From: Alphaproteobacteria bacterium HGW-Alphaproteobacteria-4
GTDB lineage: Bacteria; Pseudomonadota; Alphaproteobacteria; Rhodobacterales; Rhodobacteraceae
DNA length: 64,000 nucleotides
Assembly (NCBI GenBank): GCA_002842855.1
Contig: PHEE01000006.1
Span: 1 to 64,000, forward strand
Reading direction: 5' to 3'
Positions within the stretch are counted from its first letter, which is position 1; every line of letters begins with the position of its first letter. Below, in pieces: positions 54,440-62,285 of the stretch. A program made the translations under genes and the position numbers. The notes under the pieces are model-generated. The model worked only from the letters and a program-made list of their open reading frames with translations. It was not told the origin of the DNA and did not search any database.

Positions 54440-54904
54440 ATGAGCCACCCTCTCAAACCGAGTTGGATGGAGAATTTCGTTCCCGTCCCAGCCCCGCCCG
54501 GCGGTCGCTTCCCCAAGGGCGTCAGCGGCAACCCCAAAGGCAGGCCCAAGGGGTCGCTGAGCAAGAGCGACAAGGTCGCCCGCGCCTTGAACGAGGAAGG
54601 ATTGGAGGTGGTGCGCGTCGTGCTAGACGCGGCCAAGGCGGGCGACATGGTGGCCTGTGGCCATGTCCTCAGCCGCATCGCTCCCGCCCTGCGCAGCAAG
54701 TCCCAGACAGTCGAGTTCGACTTCGACCCGGAGCTGCCCATCGGCAAGCAGGTTGAGCAGGTGCTGGCCGCCGTCGCCGCTGGGCAGGTGCCGCCCGATG
54801 TGGGACAGACTCTGGTGGCGATGATTAGCAACCTCGCATCGGTGCGTGCCACCGAGGACTTGGAAGCCCGCATCATCCAGCTTGAAGCGAAGGAGGTCCG
54901 CTAA
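54440..54904 (+). CDS. DUF5681 domain protein
   Basis: 154 aa. The DUF5681 signature FPKGVSGNPKGRPKGSLSKS lies near the N-terminus, followed by helices and a Leu-rich end. DUF5681 proteins occur in many proteobacterial phages, often near terminase genes; a small-terminase-like DNA-recognition role is an inference. ATG at 54440 has AGGTG upstream; 54428 (ATG) is an alternative. TAATG overlap with the next gene. Confidence 0.78.
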   Translation: MSHPLKPSWMENFVPVPAPPGGRFPKGVSGNPKGRPKGSLSKSDKVARALNEEGLEVVRVVLDAAKAGDMVACGHVLSRIAPALRSKSQTVEFDFDPELPIGKQVEQVLAAVAAGQVPPDVGQTLVAMISNLASVRATEDLEARIIQLEAKEVR

Positions 54905-55257
54905 TGCCGATGATCCCCACAGGCTGCAACTATGTCATCGTCGGACGACCGTCCGCGACCGACACTGTGGTCGCCGTGTTTCTACCGTCGCCCCGAGGTC
55001 GTTGGCGATCGTCGGTACGGCCCATCGCAGAGATGAACGAAGCGGTGAAGTGGGCGCTGTTGATGTCCGAGTGTATGGCCGGGCCAATCGAGGTGATCCC
55101 CTACGAGAGCGAGGAAGCGCTCGACTACGCGCGCTTCGCCGCCGACGCCCACCAGTTCGCCTTCGCGGGCCACACCCCCGAGGTGCGGGCGCAGGGGCAC
55201 GACATCCTGAGGAACCTCGACAATTGGGAGAACATCCGCGCGAGGCGGCAGCAATGA
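54904..55257 (+). CDS. Hypothetical element protein
   Basis: 117 aa, alpha/beta appearance (CNYVIVGRPSATDTVVAVFLPSPRG, cores only; EMNEAVKWALLMSECMAG; HDILRNLDNWENI). Coupled to DUF5681 by TAATG and to the next gene by ATGA. Not recognised. Confidence 0.6.
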   Translation: MPMIPTGCNYVIVGRPSATDTVVAVFLPSPRGRWRSSVRPIAEMNEAVKWALLMSECMAGPIEVIPYESEEALDYARFAADAHQFAFAGHTPEVRAQGHDILRNLDNWENIRARRQQ

Positions 55258-55526
55258 TACGGCACACCTGGGCCGACGAAGAGGAGCCGCAGCCGCGTCG
55301 GCGGAGGTACGACCCCGCCGACGAGCGCAACCTGACCTTCTTCGAGGGACGGTTCTTCCGCCGCGAGACCTCGCGCCATGACCCCGACAACACCATCACC
55401 CCGGCGGAACAGAAGGTGCTTCACCAGCACGCGACCGAAGCGGCAGAGGCTCGGCGTGCCGACAGGGACCGGGCGATGACCACGCTGGTCCAGCTTGGCG
55501 AAGCGCTCCGGGTGCTGGAGGACTGA
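55254..55526 (+). CDS. Hypothetical element protein, charged
   Basis: 90 aa, highly charged (EEEPQPRRRRYDPADER; TPAEQKVLHQHATEAAEARR). Helical C-terminal half. Start overlaps the preceding stop (ATGA). Not recognised. Confidence 0.55.
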   Translation: MIRHTWADEEEPQPRRRRYDPADERNLTFFEGRFFRRETSRHDPDNTITPAEQKVLHQHATEAAEARRADRDRAMTTLVQLGEALRVLED

Positions 55527-55529
55527 GGC

Positions 55530-55754
55530 ATGGCGGCGGTGCGGGGAATGCTGGCGCGGGTTGCGAAGCTCGAAGCCGCGCGTGCGCCGCGCCTCTCGCC
55601 CTTTGCGCCCTTCGAGGAGTTCGAGGCCCGGTGCCGCGCCCAGATGGCGGCAGGCGAACTTGCGAGCGACTTTCCAATCGACTGTCTCGCCCGATGGGAG
55701 ACGGACGGCACGTGGCAGGCGGCGTATGCACAATGGCCGGGGCGAGCGCGGTGA
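55530..55754 (+). CDS. Hypothetical element protein
   Basis: 74 aa: a basic N-terminus MAAVRGMLARVAKLEAARAP, then FAPFEEFEARCRAQMAAGEL and an aromatic end (RWETDGTWQAAYAQWPG). Starts 3 bp after the previous stop and GTGA-overlaps the next gene. Resembles small phage proteins of unknown function in overall style only. Confidence 0.55.
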   Translation: MAAVRGMLARVAKLEAARAPRLSPFAPFEEFEARCRAQMAAGELASDFPIDCLARWETDGTWQAAYAQWPGRAR

Positions 55755-56140
55755 CGGGCGAGCCTGCGTGGCTGGTCGCGTACCGCAGGGGCGAGAAAGC
55801 ACCCCCAGCCGCGACAGCGCCGCCCGCACAGCCGCAGGCCGCAGCAGGCCAAGGGGACAGGGGCAGCGATACCCACACGGGGCCTGCGCCGCCAGCTACG
55901 CCGCGCCGCAGGGGCGGTCGTTTCGATACGGGCTTTGACGAGCCGGAGCCTTGGGCATGGGACGGCGGGGTGCGAAGGGAGGCGGTGTTGGACACCGACG
56001 CGAACCCGCCGCGCATCATCCGTAAGGTCGGCTGGCGGGTTTGCATGAGATGCCGGGCACCATACTGGTCTGACGATGTGGTCAAGATCAGGATGTGCGA
56101 CGACTGCAAGCTGCCTCGCGGCCAGCGACGTAACCCATAA
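55751..56140 (+). CDS. Zinc-ribbon-like hypothetical protein
   Basis: 129 aa from GTG at 55751 (ATG at 55733 is an alternative). A disordered Pro/Ala/Gly stretch precedes a C-terminal C-x2-C...C-x2-C module: VCMRCRAPYWSDDVVKIRMC then DDCKLPRGQRR, a zinc-ribbon-like nucleic-acid-binding pattern. Last gene of the coupled set; terminator follows at 56266. Confidence 0.6.
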   Translation: MTGEPAWLVAYRRGEKAPPAATAPPAQPQAAAGQGDRGSDTHTGPAPPATPRRRGGRFDTGFDEPEPWAWDGGVRREAVLDTDANPPRIIRKVGWRVCMRCRAPYWSDDVVKIRMCDDCKLPRGQRRNP

Positions 56141-56265
56141 CCCTCGTGGTAGGAGTGGCCCACGAGGACGCGGCCTTGCCAGCCGCACGTCCTTGAGGAA
56201 ACCGACGGACGCAAAACCATCGGGACCAGTCGGCGGCGGTGTTCCTTCGCTGCCCGAACCGACAA

Positions 56266-56297
56266 GCGCCTCGCAGCATGGGTTGCGGGGCGCCTTT
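56266..56297 (+). terminator. Terminator of the plus-strand element operon
   Basis: 10-bp stem GCGCCTCGCA/TGCGGGGCGC (one G-T wobble) with an 8-nt loop, followed by CTTTC. Otherwise 56141-56411 has no supported gene; it carries the right arm repeats. Confidence 0.55.
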
Positions 56298-56323
56298 CAT
56301 GAACGAGTGCGCCGATTCTCCCC

Positions 56324-56345
56324 GCTGCTTACTAACGGCTTACTG
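56324..56345. repeat. Right arm-like integrase sites
   Basis: CTGCTTACT at 56325-56333 and CGGCTTACT at 56336-56344, 11 bp apart, matching the left pair at 47416-47437 (20 of 22 positions). Confidence 0.7.
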
Positions 56346-56411
56346 CCTAGGTCATGCCGTCGCGACCAGCCCCGAGGGGCGCTCGTTAACATGCTGTAAT
56401 TGCGGGAATTT

Positions 56412-56460
56412 ATTGGTCGGAGCGAGAGGATTTGAACCTCCGACCCCCTGCTCCCGAAGC
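56412..56460. repeat. attR: 49-bp direct repeat within intact tRNA-Pro
   Basis: Exact match of attL. The repeat ends inside the anticodon arm, which is where tyrosine integrases commonly exchange strands. Confidence 0.95.
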
Positions 56461-56490
56461 AGGTGCGCTACCAGGCTGCGCTACGCTCCG
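56414..56490 (-). tRNA. tRNA-Pro (CGG)
   Basis: 77 nt with encoded CCA. Acceptor CGGAGCG/CGCTCCG; anticodon stem CCTGC/GCAGG with loop TTCGGGA, anticodon CGG; T arm GTCGGAGGTTCAAATCCTC carries TTCAAAT. Intact despite element insertion because the element restores the 3' half. Confidence 0.97.
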
Positions 56491-56547
56491 ACCGTGTGGC
56501 GCGGGGTTTAGAGGCTCGCGTTGCGCTTTGCAAGGGGGGAAAGGGCG

Positions 56548-57516
56548 TTAGCGTTCGCCGCGTGCGGTGGGGTTCAGCATGCGCCGCAGGATGGAACTGC
56601 GCGGCGCGGTTACGGTTTCGGCGCGACCCTGGCTTTGCAGCACCGGCGTGTGTTCCGATGCCCCCGCGCGGCTTTCGCGCAATACGATGTAAAGCCCCGA
56701 GGCGATGATGATCGCCGAGCCGATCAGCGTGTAGGTATCGACGCTTTCGCCAAACAGAAACCAGCCATAGCCGATAGCCCAGAGCATCTGCGAATATTGC
56801 ATCGGCGCCACGATCACCGCCTCGCCCAGCCGATAGGCGAGGATCGACAGATAAGAGGCGGTCAGGCCAAAGAGTGCGATCACCGCCATCATCCCAAGGT
56901 CGGTGATCTCCATCGGTTTGTAGACAAAGGGCAGTGCGGCGCCGGTGAAAAGGAAGTTGGCGGTCATCGGGTAGAGCATCAGCACCAGCGGCCGTTCCAG
57001 CTTGCCGATCTTGCGCACGATCACCGTGGCAAAGGCACCGCAGAGCGCCGCCGCCAGTGCTGCAAGGTGGCCAAGGCTTAAGGGCTCGGCGCCGGGTCGC
57101 AGCACCACCAGCACGCCGATCAGCCCCACCACCACCGCCGCCCAGCGGCGAAACCGCACCCGCTCGCCCAGCAGCGGAATTGCCATGATGGTGATGAGCA
57201 GCGGCGAGGCGAACAGAATCGAATAGGTTTGTGCCAGTGGCAGGTGTGAAAAGGCGTAAAAGGCCGATACCCCGGTGATCAGCGTCATCACCGTGCGCAG
57301 GCCAACCCAGCCGGGGTTGTTGGGCCGCAGGCTGCCCCCGGTGCGGTCGCGCAGCAAGATCAGCGTGACCATGGGAAAGCTGATGAGCGACGCGAAGAAG
57401 ATGATCTGAAACGGCGAAAACCCCCGCCCCAGCGTTTTCACCACCACATCATGCGTGGCAAAAATGCCAAGCGCCACAAGCGCGAGCAGCGCGCCCTTGA
57501 AATTGCTGCTGCCCAT
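56548..57516 (-). CDS. DMT superfamily transporter (EamA)
   Basis: 322 aa, about ten helices as two EamA repeats (YAFSHLPLAQTYSILFASPLLITIM, core HLPLAQTYSILFASPLL; AYRLGEAVIVAPMQYSQMLWA, core GEAVIVAPMQYSQMLWA). RhaT/RarD-like metabolite exporter group; substrate unknown. The polar C-terminal tail is not conserved-looking. Its upstream region faces the Na/Pi gene. Confidence 0.9.
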   Translation of the reverse strand: MGSSNFKGALLALVALGIFATHDVVVKTLGRGFSPFQIIFFASLISFPMVTLILLRDRTGGSLRPNNPGWVGLRTVMTLITGVSAFYAFSHLPLAQTYSILFASPLLITIMAIPLLGERVRFRRWAAVVVGLIGVLVVLRPGAEPLSLGHLAALAAALCGAFATVIVRKIGKLERPLVLMLYPMTANFLFTGAALPFVYKPMEITDLGMMAVIALFGLTASYLSILAYRLGEAVIVAPMQYSQMLWAIGYGWFLFGESVDTYTLIGSAIIIASGLYIVLRESRAGASEHTPVLQSQGRAETVTAPRSSILRRMLNPTARGER

Positions 57517-57640
57517 CGCCTTGCCACCCTGATTGCGCTAACCCGAGCATCGCAGATTTGCCGCGCAGGCTCAATGACCTGCCGCATGGTCTTGCAGGCA
57601 TTTCGTGCATGGCGGAAGATCGGCTCCGGCAGGGGGCACG

Positions 57641-59188
57641 ATGACACAGGCGGTGCTGCAGTTTCTGGGCGGGGTCGGGTTGTTCCTGTTCGGCATGGGG
57701 CTGATGACGGCCGCGCTGCGCGAGCTGGCGGGCAGGCGGTTGCGCCACCTGCTGGCGCGGTTTACCGCCACGCCGCTGGCGGGTGTGGCCACCGGGGCAC
57801 TGGCAACGGCGGTGGTGCAATCATCCTCGGCGGTCACGGTGATGACGATCGGCTTTGTCGGCGCCGGGCTGATCGGGTTTGCGCAATCGCTGGGCGTGCT
57901 TTACGGCGCCAATATCGGCACCACGGTCACCGGCTGGGTGGTGGTGATGGTCGGCTTCAAGCTGCAACTGGGGCTGGCGGCGTTGCCGCTGATGTTTGCG
58001 GCCAGCCTGATGGGGCTGCTGGGCCGTGGCCGGGTTGAGCGCGCCGGGCGGCTGCTGGCCGGGTTTGCGCTTTTGTTCATCGGAATTGCGACCATGCAAG
58101 GCGCGATGGCGGGGCTGGATGGCCAGATCACGCCCGATCTGTTGCCGCATGATGGCTTGTTGGGGCGGCTGCAACTGGCGCTGCTGGGGTTGGTGCTGAC
58201 GCTGCTGATGCAATCATCCTCGGCGGGGGTGGCGCTGGCACTGGTGCTGCTGGGGTCGGGTGCGCTCAGCTTTGCGCAGGCTGCGGCGCTGGTGGTGGGC
58301 ATGAACCTTGGCACCACCTTCACCGGGCTGCTGGCTGCGTTGGGGGGCGCGCGGCCAATGCGGATGACGGCGCTGGCGAACATGCTGTTCAACCTCGGAA
58401 CCGCTGCGCTTGCCTTTCCGCTGCTGGGGGTGGTGGCGCCGCTGTTGCACGCAACCCCGCTCGGCGCCGATGACCCGACCGCGCTGGTACTGTTTCACAC
58501 CGGGTTCAACCTCTTTGGCACGCTGGTGTTCCTGCCGCTGACCCGGCCCTTTGCCGCGCTGGTCGCGTGGCTCGTGCCCGAGCGGCGGGTGCCATTGGCC
58601 GAGCCGCTCGACCCCCGGCTTCTGGGCGATGAGGGCGCTGCGATGGACGCGGCGCAGGTGGTGGCCGATGCGGTGGCGCACACGCTCAATTCCGCGCTCG
58701 CCGATGCGCTGGGGCCCCGGCAAGACGCGCGGCGGCTGGCGGTGCTGGGCGGCAGGGTGGCCCCGGCGCTGGCCGCGCTGGAAAGCTATCTGGTGCAGAT
58801 CAGCGTGCCGACCGACCGGGTCGCCGCGCGCGCACGTTTTGCGGCCCTGATGCACCAGATCGACCACCTGACCCGGCTGCTGGCGCGTTGCGGCGAGGGC
58901 ACGCGGATAAGCGAACTGTCGGGCGACGCGCGGCTTGCCCGCCCGGCGCGGCTGCTGGCGGCGGCGGTAGCGCGCGATCTGCCACCGGCGCGGCTGGCGC
59001 GGCTGGCTGCACTGGTCGATGCCCGCGCCCGCCGCCACCGTCGCGCCGCGCTTTTACGCGAGGCCGACTGGCAGGTGCCGCCCGCCGAACTCCTGCGCCG
59101 CACCGATGCCATGCGCTGGCTGGAACGGGTGTTCGACCACGTCGAACGCATCAGCCATTACCGGCAGGCGGCGATGCAGAAAAGCTGA
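57641..59188 (+). CDS. Na/Pi cotransporter family protein
   Basis: 515 aa. Two NptA/PNaS repeats, each with a Q-S-S-S motif: VVQSSSAVTVMTIGFVGAGL (first) and MQSSSAGVALALVLLG (second), and NIGTTVTGW / NLGTTFTGL. From ~350 a PhoU-like helical domain (HQIDHLTRLLARCGEGTR) follows. Imports phosphate or exports it with Na+. Start ATG 57641; a bidirectional terminator follows the stop. Confidence 0.9.
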   Translation: MTQAVLQFLGGVGLFLFGMGLMTAALRELAGRRLRHLLARFTATPLAGVATGALATAVVQSSSAVTVMTIGFVGAGLIGFAQSLGVLYGANIGTTVTGWVVVMVGFKLQLGLAALPLMFAASLMGLLGRGRVERAGRLLAGFALLFIGIATMQGAMAGLDGQITPDLLPHDGLLGRLQLALLGLVLTLLMQSSSAGVALALVLLGSGALSFAQAAALVVGMNLGTTFTGLLAALGGARPMRMTALANMLFNLGTAALAFPLLGVVAPLLHATPLGADDPTALVLFHTGFNLFGTLVFLPLTRPFAALVAWLVPERRVPLAEPLDPRLLGDEGAAMDAAQVVADAVAHTLNSALADALGPRQDARRLAVLGGRVAPALAALESYLVQISVPTDRVAARARFAALMHQIDHLTRLLARCGEGTRISELSGDARLARPARLLAAAVARDLPPARLARLAALVDARARRHRRAALLREADWQVPPAELLRRTDAMRWLERVFDHVERISHYRQAAMQKS

Positions 59189-59213
59189 AGGCCCGCCGGG
59201 TGGGCGGGCCTTT
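59188..59213. terminator. Bidirectional terminator between Na/Pi and leuB genes
   Basis: AAGGCCCGCC, 5-nt loop, GGCGGGCCTTT: a 10-bp stem with T-runs on the plus side and AAAG/CTTT on the other. Lies between convergent stops at 59188 and 59235. Confidence 0.8.
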
Positions 59214-59234
59214 GCCGTGCCTTGTGCGAAGGGC

Positions 59235-60344
59235 CTAAAGGCTCGCGTCCAGCGCCGCCACCACCGCATCGCCCATCTCGGTGGTAGAAACCGGCTTGCC
59301 ACCCTCGGGCCCCATCAGATCGGCGGTGCGCACGCCATCGGCCAGCACCTTTTCGACCGCCTTTTCCAGCCGCTCGGCCTCGGCGCCCAGATCGAAGCTA
59401 TAGCGCAGCGCCATCGCGAAGCTGAGGATGCAGGCAATCGGGTTGGCCTTGCCTTGCCCGGCAATGTCGGGCGCCGAGCCATGCACGGGCTCATACAGGG
59501 CCTTCGGGCGGCCATTGGCCATTGGCGCCCCAAGACTGGCCGAGGGCAGCATGCCAAGCGAACCGGTCAGCATCGCGGCGCAATCGGACAAGAGGTCGCC
59601 AAACAGGTTGTCGGTCACGATCACGTCAAACTGCTTGGGCCAGCGCACCAGCTGCATGGCGCCCGCATCGGCATACATGTGGCTGAGTGCGACATCGGGG
59701 TATTCGGTGTCGTGCACAAACTGCACCTCTTCGCGCCACAGAATGCCCGATTCCATCACGTTGGCCTTCTCCATCGAGCAGACCTTGTTGCCGCGCTTGC
59801 GCGCCAGATCAAACGCCGAGCGCGCCACGCGGCGAATTTCGTCGGTGGTGTAGCGCTGGGTGTTGATGCCCACGCGCCCGCCCTCGTTATCGGGGAAGAT
59901 ACCGCGCGGCTCGCCAAAGTAGACGCCGCTGGTCAGCTCGCGCACGATCATGATGTCGAGCCCGGCGACGATTTCCTTTTTCAGCGATGAAAAATCGGCG
60001 AGTGCGTCAAAGCACTGTGCCGGGCGCAGGTTGGAATACAGATCCATCTCCTTGCGCAGGCGCAAAAGGCCGCGCTCGGGCTTTACGCTGAAATCGAGCG
60101 TGTCGTATTTCGGCCCGCCGACGGCACCCAGCAGCACGGCGTCGACCTCCTGCGCCTTGGCCATGGTCTTGTCGTGCAGGGGGGTGCCGTATTTGTCATA
60201 GGCGCAGCCGCCGACCAGGTCTTCGGATACGTCAAACTGCACGCCGCGCCGCGTGCCATACCAGCCGATGATCTTTTTCACCTCGGCCATGACCTCGGGG
60301 CCGATGCCGTCGCCTGCGAGAATGAGAAGGGTCGGGTTCGCCAT
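59235..60344 (-). CDS. leuB: 3-isopropylmalate dehydrogenase
   Basis: 369 aa. Oxidative decarboxylation step of leucine synthesis (NAD+, Mg2+). Seen: [44 protein letters not shown] (substrate Arg residues), [25 protein letters not shown] with the catalytic Lys, and [18 protein letters not shown] 60344 has GGAG 6 bp upstream. Confidence 0.96.
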   Translation of the reverse strand: MANPTLLILAGDGIGPEVMAEVKKIIGWYGTRRGVQFDVSEDLVGGCAYDKYGTPLHDKTMAKAQEVDAVLLGAVGGPKYDTLDFSVKPERGLLRLRKEMDLYSNLRPAQCFDALADFSSLKKEIVAGLDIMIVRELTSGVYFGEPRGIFPDNEGGRVGINTQRYTTDEIRRVARSAFDLARKRGNKVCSMEKANVMESGILWREEVQFVHDTEYPDVALSHMYADAGAMQLVRWPKQFDVIVTDNLFGDLLSDCAAMLTGSLGMLPSASLGAPMANGRPKALYEPVHGSAPDIAGQGKANPIACILSFAMALRYSFDLGAEAERLEKAVEKVLADGVRTADLMGPEGGKPVSTTEMGDAVVAALDASL

Positions 60345-60377
60345 GAAACGCTCCTGCAAATTGGGGTTGGCTGCGGC

Positions 60378-61286
60378 CTAGCGGCTGGCGGGCGCGGGGT
60401 CAAGCGGGGTGCGCAGGCCCTGCGCCAATGCGTTGAGCACAAGGCGAATATGTGGCACCGCCCGCAACGCTTCAGCCACTGTCAGCCACACCGGCAGTGC
60501 GGGCAGCGCCACGAACGACGCCACCCTCTCGAGTCCGGGGTCGGCATCGCCGATGCGCGCCTGCATGCCGCCCACACCGCAGCCCGCGCGCACCAGGTTC
60601 CAGTAAACAAGCTGGTCGTCGCAGCGGGTGGCAAAGAAATTGCGGCCAACTGTTACCCCCAGCCTCGCCATCATCCGCAGGATCAGGTCGGATCGGTCGA
60701 ACCCCACCCATTGCAGCGCCAGCAGATCGTCCATCGTCTGCGGCCGTCCGGCGCGGTCAAGGTAGCTGCGCGCCGCATATAGCCCCATCGGCAGGTCGGC
60801 CAGATGCCGCGCCGCCACCTCGGGTTCTGTCGGGCGATACATGCGCAGTGCAATGTCGGCTTCGCGGAACATCAGGTTTTCGCTGGCATCCGAGGCGGAC
60901 AGGTCAATCTCGATCTCGGGGTGCTTTTCGCGCAGGCGGGCAAGGATCGGTGGCAGCAGGTGGTGCGCGACGATCCGGCTGGCGGAAATGCGCACCGCCC
61001 CGGCCAGCCCTTCACCCCGCGCGGCGGCGGCCAGTGCTAGCCGCTCGGCAGCCTCGCGCATGGCCCGGGCGTGCGGGATCAGGTCGGCGGCGGCCTGTGT
61101 TTGGCGCAAGCCATCGGGCGCGCGGGTGAACAGCGGCTGGCCAAGGTTTGCCTCAAGCGCGCGGATGTGGCGGCCCAAGGTGGGCTGGCTCAGCCCCAGC
61201 ACACGCGCGGCGGCAGAGAGCGAGCCTGCCTCGGCCACCGCCAGCAGGCTGCGCAGCAGGGTCCAGTCGGGGGGCGGGGTATCCAT
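60378..61286 (-). CDS. LysR family transcriptional regulator
   Basis: 302 aa. Winged HTH: DWTLLRSLLAVAEAGSLSAAARVLGLSQPTLGRHIRALE (core GSLSAAARVLGLSQPTLGRH), then a LysR effector domain. Divergent from the NAD-binding protein at 61376 across 89 bp, the usual arrangement for regulator and target. ATG 61286. Confidence 0.92.
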   Translation of the reverse strand: MDTPPPDWTLLRSLLAVAEAGSLSAAARVLGLSQPTLGRHIRALEANLGQPLFTRAPDGLRQTQAAADLIPHARAMREAAERLALAAAARGEGLAGAVRISASRIVAHHLLPPILARLREKHPEIEIDLSASDASENLMFREADIALRMYRPTEPEVAARHLADLPMGLYAARSYLDRAGRPQTMDDLLALQWVGFDRSDLILRMMARLGVTVGRNFFATRCDDQLVYWNLVRAGCGVGGMQARIGDADPGLERVASFVALPALPVWLTVAEALRAVPHIRLVLNALAQGLRTPLDPAPASR

Positions 61287-61375
61287 GCAGAAATGAATAC
61301 CAGATGGGCGCTTTCGGGCAATGGCAAAGACCCGCCGCAGCGCCGATTTATGGCGCACTAACCACGGAGGGCACC

Positions 61376-62269
61376 ATGAGCAACAAACGGGCGCTGGTAT
61401 TGGGCGCGGGCGGCAACTTTGGCGGCGCGGCGGCGGCGGCGCTGGCGGCGGCGGGGTGGCAGGTTGCGCGCTATGCGCGCGGCACCGACATGGCAGCGGC
61501 GGCGAAGGGGGCCGCGCTGATCGTCAACGGCCTTAACCCCCCGAATTATCACGCTTGGGCGCGGCTGATCCCTGAAATCACCACTTCGGTGCTGGCGGCG
61601 GCGGCGGCGAGCGGCGCGGCGGTGCTGGTGCCGGGCAATGTCTATGTGTTCGGCACCCAGCCCGGCCCCTGGGGCACCACCACGCCGCACCGCCCGGTGG
61701 CACGCAAAGGCGTGATCCGCGCCGAAATGGAGGCGCGCTACCGCGCGGCGACGGAGAGCGGGCAAAAGGTGGTGATCCTGCGCGCGGGCGATTTTGTGGC
61801 GGCGCGCAATGCCGGAACGATTTTGAACATGGTGATGCTGAAGGGCATTGCCAAAGGCCGCGTCACCGCGCTCGGCGCGCCCGACGCGCCGCACGCCTGG
61901 GCCGACCTTGGCGACCTTGGGCGCGCGGTCGCTGCGCTGGCCGATCAGATGCCAGCGCTGCCCGCCTGCAACGACATCGGCTTTGCCGGGCTTACCTTTT
62001 CGCCTGCCGATCTGGCCGCCGAGGTGGGCCGCCAGCTGCGCCGCCAGGTGAAGATCGGGCAGTTTCCGTGGTGGGCGCTGCGCCTTGCCGCGCCATTCTG
62101 GGAACTCGGGCGCGAGTTGGGCGAAATGCGCTACCTCTACGACACGCCGCACGCCATCGACGGCACCGATTTTGCGCGCCTCGTGCCGGGGTTCGTCGCC
62201 AAGTCGCTGCCGCAGGTGGTGGCCGAACATCTGGCGGCGCGGGGGCTGCGGGGGGCTGGCACGTTCTGA
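61376..62269 (+). CDS. NAD(P)-binding epimerase/dehydratase-like oxidoreductase
   Basis: 297 aa. Rossmann start RALVLGAGGNFGGAAAAALA and short-chain/atypical SDR layout (VPGNVYVFGTQPGPWG; YRAATESGQKVVILRAGDF). The usual Y-x3-K is replaced by an atypical arrangement (MEARYRAATES), so it may be an NmrA-like or non-catalytic member. Probably controlled by the divergent LysR gene. CGGAGGGCACC precedes ATG. Confidence 0.8.
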   Translation: MSNKRALVLGAGGNFGGAAAAALAAAGWQVARYARGTDMAAAAKGAALIVNGLNPPNYHAWARLIPEITTSVLAAAAASGAAVLVPGNVYVFGTQPGPWGTTTPHRPVARKGVIRAEMEARYRAATESGQKVVILRAGDFVAARNAGTILNMVMLKGIAKGRVTALGAPDAPHAWADLGDLGRAVAALADQMPALPACNDIGFAGLTFSPADLAAEVGRQLRRQVKIGQFPWWALRLAAPFWELGRELGEMRYLYDTPHAIDGTDFARLVPGFVAKSLPQVVAEHLAARGLRGAGTF

Positions 62270-62285
62270 ACCGGGGCGCGCTGCC

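Larger units (their letters stand above)
47251..56460. mobile_element. Integrated satellite-like element in tRNA-Pro(CGG)
   Basis: 9.2 kb between exact 49-bp copies of the tRNA 3' half. Contents in order: integrase, small zinc-finger protein (minus), divergent control region, AlpA-like regulator, small coupled ORF, PrimPol-helicase, iteron-like array, four minus-strand small genes, then six plus-strand unknown genes including DUF5681. No relaxase, secretion, capsid, tail or large-terminase gene. This is the layout of a P4/PICI-like phage satellite rather than an ICE or full prophage. The intact tRNA is at the right end. Confidence 0.88.

Noticed and set aside
47251-56460. Integrative conjugative element or complete prophage
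   Set aside because: No relaxase, coupling protein, type IV secretion, capsid, portal, tail or large-terminase gene in the interval.
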